Of a DNA stretch of 64,000 bases, positions 1 to 8,109 are shown piece by piece. How positions within the stretch are numbered: the first letter of the stretch is position 1; each line of letters opens with the position of its first letter. Below the pieces are notes generated by a model, which was not told where the DNA came from, ran no database searches, and worked only from the letters and a program-made list of their open reading frames with translations. The position numbers were made by a program, and so were the translations under genes. Source of the DNA: Leifsonia aquatica (GTDB lineage Bacteria; Actinomycetota; Actinomycetes; Actinomycetales; Microbacteriaceae); the NCBI RefSeq assembly GCF_014190775.1, contig NZ_JACHVP010000005.1, positions 124,001 to 188,000 of the forward strand, written 5' to 3'.

Positions 1-2031
1 CGCGACGTGGATGCCCGCCTGGTCTTCGGCCGCCTCCTGCTGGAGGAGACCGTCGACGGCTCGGCCCACCGGTACATCGGACGCATCGGCCTGCGCGACG
101 ACGACCAGCGCTCGCTGCTGATCGACTGGCGTGCGCAGCAGGCCGGCGCCTTCTATCAGGCGACGGCGAACGAGCGGATGGGCGTGCGCGCCCGCCGCCA
201 CCTGACCATGACCGGCCGGGAAGTCGTCCGGATCGACGACGAGGTCTTCGACGAGGCCCTGCTGTCCGGCGACCGGGCCGCGGGCGAGAGCGTGCAGGGC
301 GAGGGCGCGCTCCTCGCCGCGCTCAGCGCGCAGCGCACCGGCCGCATGGGCGACATCGTCGCGACCATCCAGGCCGAGCAGGACCGCATCATCCGCTCCG
401 ACCTGCGCGGTGCGCTCGTCGTGCAGGGCGGCCCCGGCACCGGCAAGACCGCCGTCGCGCTGCACCGCGCCGCGTACCTGCTCTACGCGAACCGGCAGCG
501 GCTGGGTTCGTCCGGTGTGCTGGTGGTGGGCCCGTCGACCGCGTTCCTGCGCTATATCGAGGCCGTGCTGCCCTCGCTCGGCGAGACCGGCGTCGTGCTG
601 CAGACGCTCGGCGAGCTGTTCCCCGGGGTGGAGGCGACGACCGACGACGAGGCCGAGGCCGCGCGCCTGAAGGGGTCGGCGCAGATGGCGCGGTTGCTCT
701 CGCGGGCCGTGCGGTCGCGGCAGAAGGCGCCGGATGCGCCGCAGACCGTGGTCGTCGACAACGAGCGCCTCGTGGTGCAGCCCGACCTGGTCCAGCGCGC
801 CATCGCCAAGGCCCAGCGCTCCGGCAAGCCGCACAACGTCGCGCGCGTCACGTTCGTCAAGCACGCCCTCGGCGAGCTGACGGATCAGCTCGCCGCCCAG
901 CTGCGGGCCTCCGGCTCCACGTTGGACGAGGCGGATCTGAAGGTGCTGCGGGAGGACCTGCGCACCTCCTACGACATCCGCGTCCTGCTCAACACGGCCT
1001 GGCTGCCGCTCACCCCGCAGAAGCTCCTGCAGGACCTGTACGCGCGTCCCGCCTGGCTCACGGAACTGACCCCGCGGTGGAGCGCCGAGCAGCGCGCCGC
1101 CCTGCTGCGTGAGCGCTCCGCGCCGTTCACCGTCTCCGACGTGCCCCTGCTCGACGAGGCCGCCGAACTGCTCGGCGACTTCCCGGGCCGGCCCGATCCC
1201 GCCGCCCGCGAGCGCGACCGGCAGCGCAAGCGCGACATCGAGAACGCCAAGGCCGCCATCCGCAACATGGGGGTGGAGGGCCTGGTCAGCGCCGAGCAGC
1301 TGGCCGACGGGTTCGCCGAGCAGGAGGACCGCGGCACCACGGCCGAGCGCGCCTCCGCCGACCGGTCGTGGACCTACGGGCACGTGGTGGTCGACGAGGC
1401 CCAGGAGCTCTCGCCGATGCAGTGGCGCGTGCTCGTCCGCCGGTGCCCGATGCGGTCGTTCACCATCGTCGGCGATATCGCGCAGGTGTCGTCGCCGGCC
1501 GGCGCGACCAGCTGGGCCGCTGCGCTGCAGCCGTACTTCAAGGACTCCTGGCGGCTCGAGGAGCTCACGGTCAACTACCGCACGCCGGCCCAGATCGCCC
1601 AGGAGGCGGAGCGCATGGCGCAGAGCGCGGGCCTCCCGATCACCCCGACGCGCTCCGTGCGCGAGGGCGACTGGCCCATCCGTCGCGTGAGCGCGGACGG
1701 CGCCACTCTGCCCGACGCGGTGGTGGCGGCGGTCGAGCACGATCGGGGCATCGATACCCAGGGCACGCTCGCGGTGATCGCTCCGGTGCGGGAGGTGGAG
1801 GCGGTCGCGGCGGCGATCACGGCGCGCTACGGCGAGCACGCGGGCCGCGGCGCCGCTGGTCTGAACCGCCCGATCGCGGTGCTCAGCGGCTACGAGGCCA
1901 AGGGGCTCGAGTTCGACGCCGTCGTGCTCGCCGATCCCGGTGCGCTCGCCGCGGAGACCGCCCGTGGGGCGGCGACCCTGTACGTCGCGATGACCCGGCC
2001 GACCCAGCGACTGACGCTCGTCGCGCGCTGA
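1..2031 (+). CDS. helD: HelD/HelR-family RNA polymerase-recycling ATPase (5' truncated by window)
   Basis: Superfamily 1 DNA-helicase-like ATPase of the HelD/HelR group, whose members bind RNA polymerase, evict it from stalled complexes and recycle it; HelR members are linked to rifampicin tolerance. The frame is open from the first base and the visible N-terminus already holds the conserved FGR...LIDWRAQ block, so the true start lies before the window; 677 codons are visible and family members are about 700-760 residues. A Walker A motif GGPGTGKTA lies near nt 424-450 and a Walker B/DEAQ-type motif VVDEAQELS near nt 1387-1413. The C-terminal helicase motif with AMTRPTQRL is present at the end. 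The gene converges with the DUF1684 gene 20 bases downstream. Family assignment is firm; HelD versus HelR cannot be settled from this fragment. Confidence 0.85.
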   Translation, partial: RDVDARLVFGRLLLEETVDGSAHRYIGRIGLRDDDQRSLLIDWRAQQAGAFYQATANERMGVRARRHLTMTGREVVRIDDEVFDEALLSGDRAAGESVQGEGALLAALSAQRTGRMGDIVATIQAEQDRIIRSDLRGALVVQGGPGTGKTAVALHRAAYLLYANRQRLGSSGVLVVGPSTAFLRYIEAVLPSLGETGVVLQTLGELFPGVEATTDDEAEAARLKGSAQMARLLSRAVRSRQKAPDAPQTVVVDNERLVVQPDLVQRAIAKAQRSGKPHNVARVTFVKHALGELTDQLAAQLRASGSTLDEADLKVLREDLRTSYDIRVLLNTAWLPLTPQKLLQDLYARPAWLTELTPRWSAEQRAALLRERSAPFTVSDVPLLDEAAELLGDFPGRPDPAARERDRQRKRDIENAKAAIRNMGVEGLVSAEQLADGFAEQEDRGTTAERASADRSWTYGHVVVDEAQELSPMQWRVLVRRCPMRSFTIVGDIAQVSSPAGATSWAAALQPYFKDSWRLEELTVNYRTPAQIAQEAERMAQSAGLPITPTRSVREGDWPIRRVSADGATLPDAVVAAVEHDRGIDTQGTLAVIAPVREVEAVAAAITARYGEHAGRGAAGLNRPIAVLSGYEAKGLEFDAVVLADPGALAAETARGAATLYVAMTRPTQRLTLVAR

Positions 2032-2051
2032 CGGGGACCGGCCGGGCTGAG

Positions 2052-2747
2052 CTACGCGTACGTCCCGGAGTACCGCTCGCCGACCGGCACCTCGGTCGCG
2101 AGCGTGTTGCCCGCCTGTGCGAGCGGGCAGGCCCATGCCGGGTCGTACGCGCACGACGGGTTGTACGCGAAGTTGAAGTCGAGCACGATGGTGGCCTCGT
2201 CGCCGTCCGCGTCGAGCCCCAGGTCGGCGCCCTTGATCGTGTCGATGAGGTAGCGGCCGCCCCCGTAGGTGCCCCCGGGACGCCCGGCGAGCGCATCCTT
2301 CACCGGCACGAAGATCCCGCCGCCGTACGACGAGAGGCGCCAGACGTCGAGCGTGCCGGCGAGCGGGATGCGCACCGTGCCGAGCAGCTCGAACGGCACG
2401 ACGCCGTCGGTGCCGGTCTCGACATCCATCCGCCGCGGTTCGGCGGGCGCGTGGATCGGCAGCTCGAACCGCCACTCCGGGTCGTAGGCCGCGACCGGCA
2501 GCCCGGTGAAGCGCGCGCGGTCCTCTTCGAGCAGCGGGGAGGCCGGATGCGACGAGAACAGGTCGTCGCGGCACGAGATCCAGTGGGCGTGCGCCGCGAC
2601 CGGATCCGTGCCGGCGAGCCGGCGGACCGAGGCGTACAGGGCGAAGACGCGCCGTCGCCAGTCGGCGGTCTGCACGGCGGTGACCGCGCGGGAGGCGGCG
2701 GGTGCCTCGCCGGCTCCGGTGGCCGGGTCGTCTTCGACGGTGCTCAT
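2052..2747 (-). CDS. DUF1684 domain-containing protein
   Basis: About 231 residues matching the DUF1684 family, a conserved cytosolic family of unknown reaction. The diagnostic C-terminal block is present: FNFAYNPSCAYDP followed by WACPLA, and the middle contains YGGGRYLIDTIKGAD. The N-terminal part has the usual WRRRVF...DDLFSSHP region. The upstream gene ends at 2750 and a GTG at 2753 would give a GTGA overlap, but the GAGGAG ribosome site sits directly against that GTG and five bases before the ATG at 2747, so the ATG is preferred. It is translationally coupled to the SRPBCC-like gene and converges on helD. No catalytic function is claimed. Confidence 0.85.
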   Translation of the reverse strand: MSTVEDDPATGAGEAPAASRAVTAVQTADWRRRVFALYASVRRLAGTDPVAAHAHWISCRDDLFSSHPASPLLEEDRARFTGLPVAAYDPEWRFELPIHAPAEPRRMDVETGTDGVVPFELLGTVRIPLAGTLDVWRLSSYGGGIFVPVKDALAGRPGGTYGGGRYLIDTIKGADLGLDADGDEATIVLDFNFAYNPSCAYDPAWACPLAQAGNTLATEVPVGERYSGTYA

Positions 2748-2749
2748 GC

Positions 2750-3304
2750 TCACTCCTCGGTTCGGCCGGGCTCGTCCGGTTCTTCCGCCACGCTAGCGGC
2801 TGGCGGGTCGTAGGCCCAGGTCGGCGCGAGGCGGCGCAGACGGTGCCCGCGCCACTGCCAGAACGCCCACAGCGTGTACCAGGCGACGGGCGTGAGCGCG
2901 CCGGCCCGCACGATCAGCTGGTCGCGGTAGAGGGTGCGCAAGCGCCCGTCCGCGTCCGGCCCGGCCGGGTCGGGGGCGATCGCCATGCGGTGGTCCAGGT
3001 GCGGGATCGCGGAGAGCACTCCGCCCGTGCCACCCCCGCTGTCGCGCAGGATGCGGGTGGCGTGCTCGGCCGCTCCGGCCGGTCGCAGCGTGTCGAGCCG
3101 GATGGCCTGCGTCCCGACGGTGAACGCGCCGAGCGCTCGCACCCGCACGCGGTGCTCGCCATCGCCCCACACCGTGGGGAATGAGGAGTCGCCGTCGGGC
3201 CGGAAGTCGAGCCACGGCAGCGCCACCTCCCGGAACGCGGTCGGGCTCTGCAGGGCGCGCCAGGCGGCGTCGGGATCGCAATCGAGGAGGAACTTGAGCA
3301 GCAC
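2750..3304 (-). CDS. SRPBCC/START-like domain protein
   Basis: A protein of roughly 185 residues resembling the SRPBCC (START/Bet v1-like) ligand-binding superfamily. The opening CDPDAAWRAL is typical of the first strand and helix, and a charged block with YRDQL and WYTLWAFWQWR lies near the end. The ATG at 3310 abuts GGGAGG, whereas GTG at 3304 is six bases from it, so GTG 3304 is the better start; both give the same protein apart from two residues. The stop overlaps the start region of the DUF1684 gene, indicating a two-gene operon. The ligand is unknown and the superfamily call is by pattern only. Confidence 0.55.
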   Translation of the reverse strand: MLLKFLLDCDPDAAWRALQSPTAFREVALPWLDFRPDGDSSFPTVWGDGEHRVRVRALGAFTVGTQAIRLDTLRPAGAAEHATRILRDSGGGTGGVLSAIPHLDHRMAIAPDPAGPDADGRLRTLYRDQLIVRAGALTPVAWYTLWAFWQWRGHRLRRLAPTWAYDPPAASVAEEPDEPGRTEE

Positions 3305-3412
3305 GCGCATCCTCCCAGTGTCGTCCCGTGCGGAGCCGGCCGGGCAGGTTTCCCGGCGCATTCCCGACTCCGCCTGGCGCACGGTGTCGGTGGGATGCGC
3401 TAGAACGGGAGC

Positions 3413-3910
3413 ATGGCGATCCGCTACTGGCTGGGCGTGGTGCAGCGCGACCACGTGCTCCGTGGCGTCGCGGGCGGTTTCGCGCAGGTCAACCACGGCG
3501 CGCGCGGTCCGCTCGAGTGGATGGGCCCGGCCGACGGGTTCGTCTACTACTCGCCGAAGACCACCTACCCCGACGGTGACCCGCTCAAGGAGTTCACCGC
3601 CGTCGGCCGCGTCGCCGACGGGGAGGCGTTCCAGGTCACGCAGGGGGAGTCGATGCGCGGTCCGGCCGGCGACTTCCGCCCGTGGCGGCGGCGGATCGAG
3701 TGGGACCACGATGCCATCCCCACCCCGATCCGGCCCTTGCTCCCGTCGCTCGACTTCACCCGCGACAACCGCGACTGGGGCTACCAGCTGCGCCGCGGGG
3801 TGATCGAGATCAGCCGGCACGACTTCGAGCTGATCCGCCGCCAGATGAGGCCGTCACCCGGCGAAACACGGCCGTCGCGGCCGGCGCCCCGCATTACGAT
3901 GGCCCGGTGA
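3413..3910 (+). CDS. EVE domain-containing protein (UPF0310-like)
   Basis: A 165-residue protein whose N-terminal 145 residues form an EVE domain, a PUA-like fold thought to recognise modified nucleobases. Conserved blocks include RYWLGVVQRDHV at the start, GFAQVNHG near residue 27, FVYYSPK near residue 44 and FTAVGRV near residue 61. EVE proteins occur alone or fused to defence or RNA-modification domains; here the domain stands alone. The last 4 bases overlap the GTG start of the ComB-like gene (GTGA), so the two are probably co-translated. No methylase or restriction gene is adjacent, so a defence role is not supported by context. Confidence 0.88.
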   Translation: MAIRYWLGVVQRDHVLRGVAGGFAQVNHGARGPLEWMGPADGFVYYSPKTTYPDGDPLKEFTAVGRVADGEAFQVTQGESMRGPAGDFRPWRRRIEWDHDAIPTPIRPLLPSLDFTRDNRDWGYQLRRGVIEISRHDFELIRRQMRPSPGETRPSRPAPRITMAR

Positions 3911-4518
3911 CCGAGCCGACCACCCTCCCGACCACGACCGCCTCCGACACTCCCGACACCCCCGCCGCGCACCGCCAGGCCAAGTACCAGGTGCGCTTCG
4001 ACTGGGCCGCCGACGGCGCACGGGCGGTCGCCGGCGACGCCGACATCGTGATCTGGGTCGACACGCTCGGCGACGGCGCGATCGCCGCTGCGGCACCCGA
4101 CCTCGCGGCCGTCCCCGGCCGGGGCGCCGTCGTGGCCGCCGGTCTCACCAATCCCGCGGCCGTCGCGTCCTGGGCGCTCGCGGAGCAAGTGCGCCTCGGC
4201 CGTCGCGCGATGATCGCGGTCGTCGCGGCCGGCGGCTCGACCGCGAGCGGATCGACGCGATTCGCCGTCGAGGACCTCCTCGCCGCCGGTGCCGTGATCG
4301 ACGCGCTCGCCGCTCTCGGCATCGACTACAGCTCCCCGGAGGCGGCCGCCGCGTGCGCCGCGTTCACGGGCCTGCGCGGAGCCGTCGCGCACCTCCTCAC
4401 CGCCTCCGTCTCGGGCCAGGAGCTCGTGGCGGCCGGCGTCGCCCCGGCCGACATCGCCCCCGCCGGACGGCTCGGCACGGTCGACGCGGTCGAGGTGCTG
4501 CGCGCCCCCGCCGACTGA
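3907..4518 (+). CDS. 2-phosphosulfolactate phosphatase-like protein (ComB family)
   Basis: A 203-residue protein of the ComB family, Mg-dependent phosphatases defined by 2-phosphosulfolactate phosphatase of coenzyme M synthesis. Actinobacteria lack coenzyme M, so the substrate here is probably different. Family features include VIWVDTLGDG in the N-terminal half, VVAAGLTNPAAVA, and RFAVEDLLAAGAVIDAL, followed by a C-terminal FTGLRGAVAHLLTASVSG segment. The start chosen is GTG 3907, which overlaps the stop of the EVE gene in a GTGA arrangement; a longer frame upstream only shadows the EVE gene. The first 20 residues are Thr/Pro-rich and probably disordered. Confidence 0.75.
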   Translation: MTEPTTLPTTTASDTPDTPAAHRQAKYQVRFDWAADGARAVAGDADIVIWVDTLGDGAIAAAAPDLAAVPGRGAVVAAGLTNPAAVASWALAEQVRLGRRAMIAVVAAGGSTASGSTRFAVEDLLAAGAVIDALAALGIDYSSPEAAAACAAFTGLRGAVAHLLTASVSGQELVAAGVAPADIAPAGRLGTVDAVEVLRAPAD

Positions 4519-4601
4519 CAGGCGACCTCGCGGCGGAGGGGAGTACCCTCCCGGAATGATCGGTCCGCACGACGCGTTCCGCTCTGCGAGGAGGTTGCAT
4601 C

Positions 4602-4904
4602 ATGAAAGCAGTCCTGAACGACACTGTCATCGCCGAGGCTCCCGAGGAGGAGCTGATCCGCATCGAGGGCAACTGGTACTTCCCGCCCGCGAGCGTCAAC
4701 ACGGAGTACCTGGTCGAGAGCGCCACTCCGTACACCTGTCCCTGGAAGGGCGAGTGCCAGTACTTCTCCGTGAAGGACGGCGGCGCGCTCCTGCAGGACC
4801 GCGCGTGGTCATACCCCACGCCGTACCCGACCGCGTTCGACCGCGTGGGCAAGGACTTCAGCGACTACGTGGCCTTCTGGAAGGAAGTCCAGGTCGTCGA
4901 GTGA
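4602..4904 (+). CDS. DUF427 domain-containing protein
   Basis: A 100-residue single-domain protein of the DUF427 family. The match is end to end: MKAVLNDTVIAEA, then EGNWYFPP, then the TPYTCPWKGEC block around residues 45-55 and AWSYPTPYPTA near residue 70. The family has a small beta-barrel fold and no agreed function. The ATG at 4602 follows a strong AGGAGG site. The gene stands between the ComB-like gene and the lipoprotein dehydrogenase, with short gaps on each side, so it may be read from its own promoter or through from upstream. Confidence 0.9.
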   Translation: MKAVLNDTVIAEAPEEELIRIEGNWYFPPASVNTEYLVESATPYTCPWKGECQYFSVKDGGALLQDRAWSYPTPYPTAFDRVGKDFSDYVAFWKEVQVVE

Positions 4905-4931
4905 CCTGACCCGCGACGGGACGCGATCGGC

Positions 4932-6113
4932 ATGAGCGGATCTCGGGCAGCGCGAGCGGCGGGCGTCGCGGCGGTCGCCGCGACCGTCCTCGCGGTGCTG
5001 GCCGCCTGCGCGCCACCGGCTCCGTCGCCGACCGCGTCCCGCACGGCCACCTCCACTCCACAGCCGCGCCCGACGGGAACGTCCTCGGCGGTGGCGGCCG
5101 TGCCGTTGCAGCCCGCGGGGGATGCGACGGTGCTCGAGACCGGGCTCGACGCGCCCTGGTCGATCGTCCCCCTCCCGAGCGGATCGGCGCTGATCAGCGA
5201 GCGCGACTCCGGGCTGATCCGCGAACGGCTGCCGCAGGGCGGCCTGCGCGATGTGCGCACCGTCCCCGGCGTCGTGCACGCGGGGGAGGGCGGACTGCTC
5301 GGCCTCGCCGTCCCCGCCGGGTCCGAGCCGGCCCGGCTCTACGCCTACGAGACGACCGCGGACGACAACCGGGTCGTCCGCCTCCCGCTCACCGGCGTGC
5401 CCGGCAGCTACACGATCGGCGCCCCCGAGACGGTGATCGCAGGCCTCCCGAAAGGCTCGAACCACAACGGCGGCCGCATCGCCTTCGGGCCGGACGGGAT
5501 GCTCTACGTCACGGTCGGCGACGCCGGCGACACGGATCGCGCCCAGGACCTCTCGTCCCTCGGCGGCAAGATCCTGCGTGTGACGCCCGACGGCCAGGTG
5601 CCCGCCGACAACCCGTTCCCGGGCTCGCCGGTGTGGAGCTACGGGCACCGCAACCCGCAGGGCATCGGCTGGGACTCGCGCGGCACGATGTGGGCGAGCG
5701 AGTTCGGGCAGGACACCTGGGACGAGCTGAACATCATCCGTCCCGGCGCGGACTACGGCTGGCCGGTCGTCGAGGGCATCGCCGGCGATCCGAAGTACAC
5801 CGACCCCGTGCAGCAGTGGCGCACGTCCGAGGCGAGCCCGAGCGGGCTGGCCGTGGTCGGCGACACGATCTTCATCGCCGCCCTCCGCGGCGAGCGGCTC
5901 TGGACCGTGTGGTCCACCGCGGGCGGCGCGCCGGTGACGGCGGAGGCGTTCTTCGACGGCACGTACGGCCGGCTCCGTGACGTCGTCTCGCGCGGTGACC
6001 GCCTCTGGGTGCTGACGAACAACACCGACGGGCGCGGCGATCCCCGATCCGGGGACGATCGGCTACTGGAGGTCGCGCTCGCGCCTGCTGATCCCGCACG
6101 GCTCCCGGGCTGA
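4932..6113 (+). CDS. Lipoprotein PQQ-type sugar dehydrogenase (GSDH family)
   Basis: A 393-residue secreted lipoprotein related to soluble glucose/sorbosone dehydrogenases, six-bladed beta-propellers that bind pyrroloquinoline quinone and calcium and oxidise sugars outside the membrane. The N-terminus is a signal peptide with lipobox VLAAC, the cysteine lying near residue 26, followed by a Pro/Ser/Thr-rich linker to about residue 60. Propeller motifs include NHNGGRIAFGPDGMLYVTVG, YGHRNPQGIGWD and EFGQDTWDELNII. Length and motif order are normal for the family. Whether this organism makes PQQ cannot be told from the window. Confidence 0.88.
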   Translation: MSGSRAARAAGVAAVAATVLAVLAACAPPAPSPTASRTATSTPQPRPTGTSSAVAAVPLQPAGDATVLETGLDAPWSIVPLPSGSALISERDSGLIRERLPQGGLRDVRTVPGVVHAGEGGLLGLAVPAGSEPARLYAYETTADDNRVVRLPLTGVPGSYTIGAPETVIAGLPKGSNHNGGRIAFGPDGMLYVTVGDAGDTDRAQDLSSLGGKILRVTPDGQVPADNPFPGSPVWSYGHRNPQGIGWDSRGTMWASEFGQDTWDELNIIRPGADYGWPVVEGIAGDPKYTDPVQQWRTSEASPSGLAVVGDTIFIAALRGERLWTVWSTAGGAPVTAEAFFDGTYGRLRDVVSRGDRLWVLTNNTDGRGDPRSGDDRLLEVALAPADPARLPG

Positions 6114-6191
6114 ACCGGACCGTCGGAGGGCCGCGGGCGGCGCCGCGACAGGTAGTCTGGATCCCGAACCGCACGATTCGGGAGCAGAACC

Positions 6192-6752
6192 CTGAACATC
6201 ATCCTCGGATACGATCCGTCCACCTTGCGCGAGCGCGTCGACCTTCGCGCTGCCGGCGCCCGGTTGGACGAACTCGGCAACCTGCGCAGCATGAGCGCGC
6301 TCAACGAGAAGACCGTGCTGCTCCGTCTCCTCGGCCGGCTCGACGAGGCGCTCACGATCGGCACCGAGGCCGTGCGTCAGGCCCGTTTCACCGGCGACCG
6401 CGAACAGCTGATCGGCGCCCGCATCCGCCGTGCCCAGGTGCTGCAGTACCTCGGAAAGTACGACGAGGCCGTCGTCGAGCTGAGCGACTGCGTCACCGAG
6501 ACCCGGGGCCGCGAGTGGACCGCGCTGGAGGCGTTCGCCATCCAGAGCCGCGGCAAGGTCTACTTCGACATGAAGGACTACGACAACGCCCTCTCCGACA
6601 TGACCGCCGCGGTGTTCCTGCGGGAGAAGCTCGGTGCGTCCCCCGCGGAGATCGAGGGCGCCCTCCTCGCCGTCGCCGTCGTGCAGTCCCTGTCGGAGGC
6701 GCAGCGCGATCAGCCGACGCGCGACGAGCAGCGCCACGACGAGCAGGGATGA
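6192..6752 (+). CDS. Tetratricopeptide-repeat protein
   Basis: A cytosolic protein of about 186 residues built of TPR-like helical pairs; TPRs are protein-protein interaction scaffolds. Repeats are visible as LRLLGRLDEALTIGTEAVRQ, YLGKYDEAVVELSDCV and FDMKDYDNALSDMTAAV, each with the G/A-Y-x-x-A spacing. The start is not straightforward: no ATG or GTG is well placed, a GGAG at 6181-6184 sits seven bases before a CTG at 6192, and an in-frame TTG follows at 6225. The CTG is chosen on ribosome-site spacing. The partner is unknown. The final 15 residues are Gln/Asp/Arg-rich and probably unstructured. Confidence 0.65.
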   Translation: MNIILGYDPSTLRERVDLRAAGARLDELGNLRSMSALNEKTVLLRLLGRLDEALTIGTEAVRQARFTGDREQLIGARIRRAQVLQYLGKYDEAVVELSDCVTETRGREWTALEAFAIQSRGKVYFDMKDYDNALSDMTAAVFLREKLGASPAEIEGALLAVAVVQSLSEAQRDQPTRDEQRHDEQG

Positions 6753-6866
6753 CCCTCGCGCCGATACCTGGAAGGCTCGCCCGGGCCCGCGTAGGATTCC
6801 GGGCATGACCGGATGCGCCGCCCACTCCACCGCCGGGGGAGTCGCCCTCGGAGGAGTCGCGCACTG

Positions 6867-7388
6867 ATGGCGGAACTGGACCGCGTGCGCCGGTGGGCAG
6901 ACGCCCTCATCGCCCTGCACCTCGACCCGGCCGTGTGGAGCTTCGGCTTCGACAACGCGAAGACCCGTGCCGGGCTGTGCAACTACACGACCAAGACGAT
7001 CACGGTGTCGCGCTACCTGGCGACGCGGTACGACGACGACGAGATCCACCAGGTGCTCCTGCACGAGGTGGCGCACGCGCTCGCCGGGTCGCGCGCCGGG
7101 CACGGCCCGCGCTGGCGTGCGATCGCGCTCGACCTCGGCTACGAGGGCAAGCGGCTGCACGGCGGCGCCATCGCCGACGAGCTGGCGCCGTGGGTCGGCA
7201 CCTGCCCGAACGGGCACACGCACTACCGCTACCGCAAGCCCGCCCGGGCGCTGGCGTGCGGGGCGTGCAGCCGCCGGTTCGACGCGGCGAACCTCATCTC
7301 GTGGCAGCACCGGGAGGTCACGCCCGCTCAGCGACGCACGGCGGCAGCGAGCGCGGCCGAGGAGTCGTCCACCCGCGCGCTGCGGTAG
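6867..7388 (+). CDS. SprT-like zinc metallopeptidase domain protein
   Basis: A 173-residue protein with a SprT-like fold, related to proteases such as Spartan that act on DNA-protein crosslinks; the bacterial members are little characterised. The catalytic zinc motif HEVAH is at residues 66-70 in the block VLLHEVAHALAGS, and a third ligand histidine lies in the following GHGPRW. A C-terminal zinc-ribbon-like segment has CPNGHTHYRYRK followed by CGAC. The ATG at 6867 follows GAGGAG by ten bases; an upstream in-frame start at 6813 would add an Arg-rich stretch without family character. The gene converges with the GNAT gene. Confidence 0.82.
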   Translation: MAELDRVRRWADALIALHLDPAVWSFGFDNAKTRAGLCNYTTKTITVSRYLATRYDDDEIHQVLLHEVAHALAGSRAGHGPRWRAIALDLGYEGKRLHGGAIADELAPWVGTCPNGHTHYRYRKPARALACGACSRRFDAANLISWQHREVTPAQRRTAAASAAEESSTRALR

Positions 7389-7390
7389 GG

Positions 7391-7411
7391 GACGGCGCGG
7401 CTCAGGCCGTC
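7391..7411. terminator. Possible bidirectional terminator hairpin
   Basis: GACGGC at 7391-7396 pairs perfectly with GCCGTC at 7406-7411 across a nine-base loop, between the converging SprT-like and GNAT genes; the GNAT stop codon lies inside it. No T-run follows on either strand, so termination is only suggested. Confidence 0.4.
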
Positions 7412-8010
7412 TGGGCGGCCAACCGCTCGTCGAGGCCCGCGCGCACGGCCGGCCACTCTTCGCTGAGGACGGAGTACACGGCGGTATCGCGCCAGCTGCC
7501 GTCGGCGCGGGGCTGGGTGTGCCGCAGGACGCCCTCGAACTGCGCGCCGAGGCGCAGGATGGCCGCCCGGGAGCGCTCGTTGAGCACGTCCGCCTGCAGC
7601 TTCACCCGCTCGAGCCCGTGGTCGAAGGCGGCGCCGAGGAGCAGGCGCTTGGCCTCCGCGTTGACCCGCGTGCCCCAGACCTCCGGCGCATAGGCGGTCC
7701 AGCCGATGTGGGCGGAGCCGTTCGCCAGGTCGAAATCGCCCAGGGTGGTGGTCCCGACGATCCGGTCGCCGTCGCGCAGGGTCACGGCGTAGACGTTGCC
7801 CGCGTCCCACGCGAGGTACTCCAGCATGAACGCGCGCCACTCCTCGTAGGTGTCGCGGTACGCGGCGGGGCCGCCTCCCCAGCCGCCGGCGAAGACCTCG
7901 GGATGCCCGATGGCGTCGAAGAGGTCGGGCAGGTCGTCGAGCGTGAGCGCGCGGAGACGCACGGTGGTCCCCTCGAGCACGGCGGCGGGATCGGGACGGC
8001 GAGCGGTCAT
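7402..8010 (-). CDS. GNAT-family N-acetyltransferase (RimJ/RimL-like)
   Basis: A 202-residue acetyltransferase of the RimJ/RimL branch of the GNAT superfamily, which moves acetyl from acetyl-CoA to an amine on a protein N-terminus or small molecule. N-terminal VRLRALTLDDLPDLFDAI is the usual alpha1 start, TLGDFDLANGSAHIGWTAY is the strand-4 region, and VWGTRVNAEAKRLLLGAAFD covers the CoA pyrophosphate loop. LNERSRAAILRLGAQFEGV is the characteristic C-terminal helix. It is transcribed away from the CGNR regulator gene with 99 bases between them. Substrate unknown. Confidence 0.88.
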   Translation of the reverse strand: MTARRPDPAAVLEGTTVRLRALTLDDLPDLFDAIGHPEVFAGGWGGGPAAYRDTYEEWRAFMLEYLAWDAGNVYAVTLRDGDRIVGTTTLGDFDLANGSAHIGWTAYAPEVWGTRVNAEAKRLLLGAAFDHGLERVKLQADVLNERSRAAILRLGAQFEGVLRHTQPRADGSWRDTAVYSVLSEEWPAVRAGLDERLAAQTA

Positions 8011-8089
8011 CCGGCCAGTATTGCAGGCACCGCGTGCGATAGGGTTTCGGAGGTCTCGCGCCGACGGGCATCGGCGGGAGCCGATGAGC

Positions 8090-8108
8090 TAACCGACTAT
8101 ATTGGTTA
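8090..8108 (+). promoter_or_regulatory. Palindrome overlapping the -10 box of a leaderless CGNR-regulator transcript
   Basis: TAACC and GGTTA form a 5-bp inverted repeat around a nine-base centre. The centre contains TATATT (8098-8103), a good -10 hexamer, only six bases before the ATG at 8110, and there is no ribosome-binding site before that ATG. This is the layout of a leaderless mRNA, with the palindrome placed so that a bound protein would block RNA polymerase. Autoregulation by the encoded zinc-finger protein is inference. Confidence 0.55.
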
Positions 8109-8109
8109 C

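Noticed and set aside
1368-2813. Plus-strand open frame of about 481 codons overlapping the end of helD and the DUF1684 gene
   Set aside because: Arg/Gly-rich composition and overlap with two genes with clear families.
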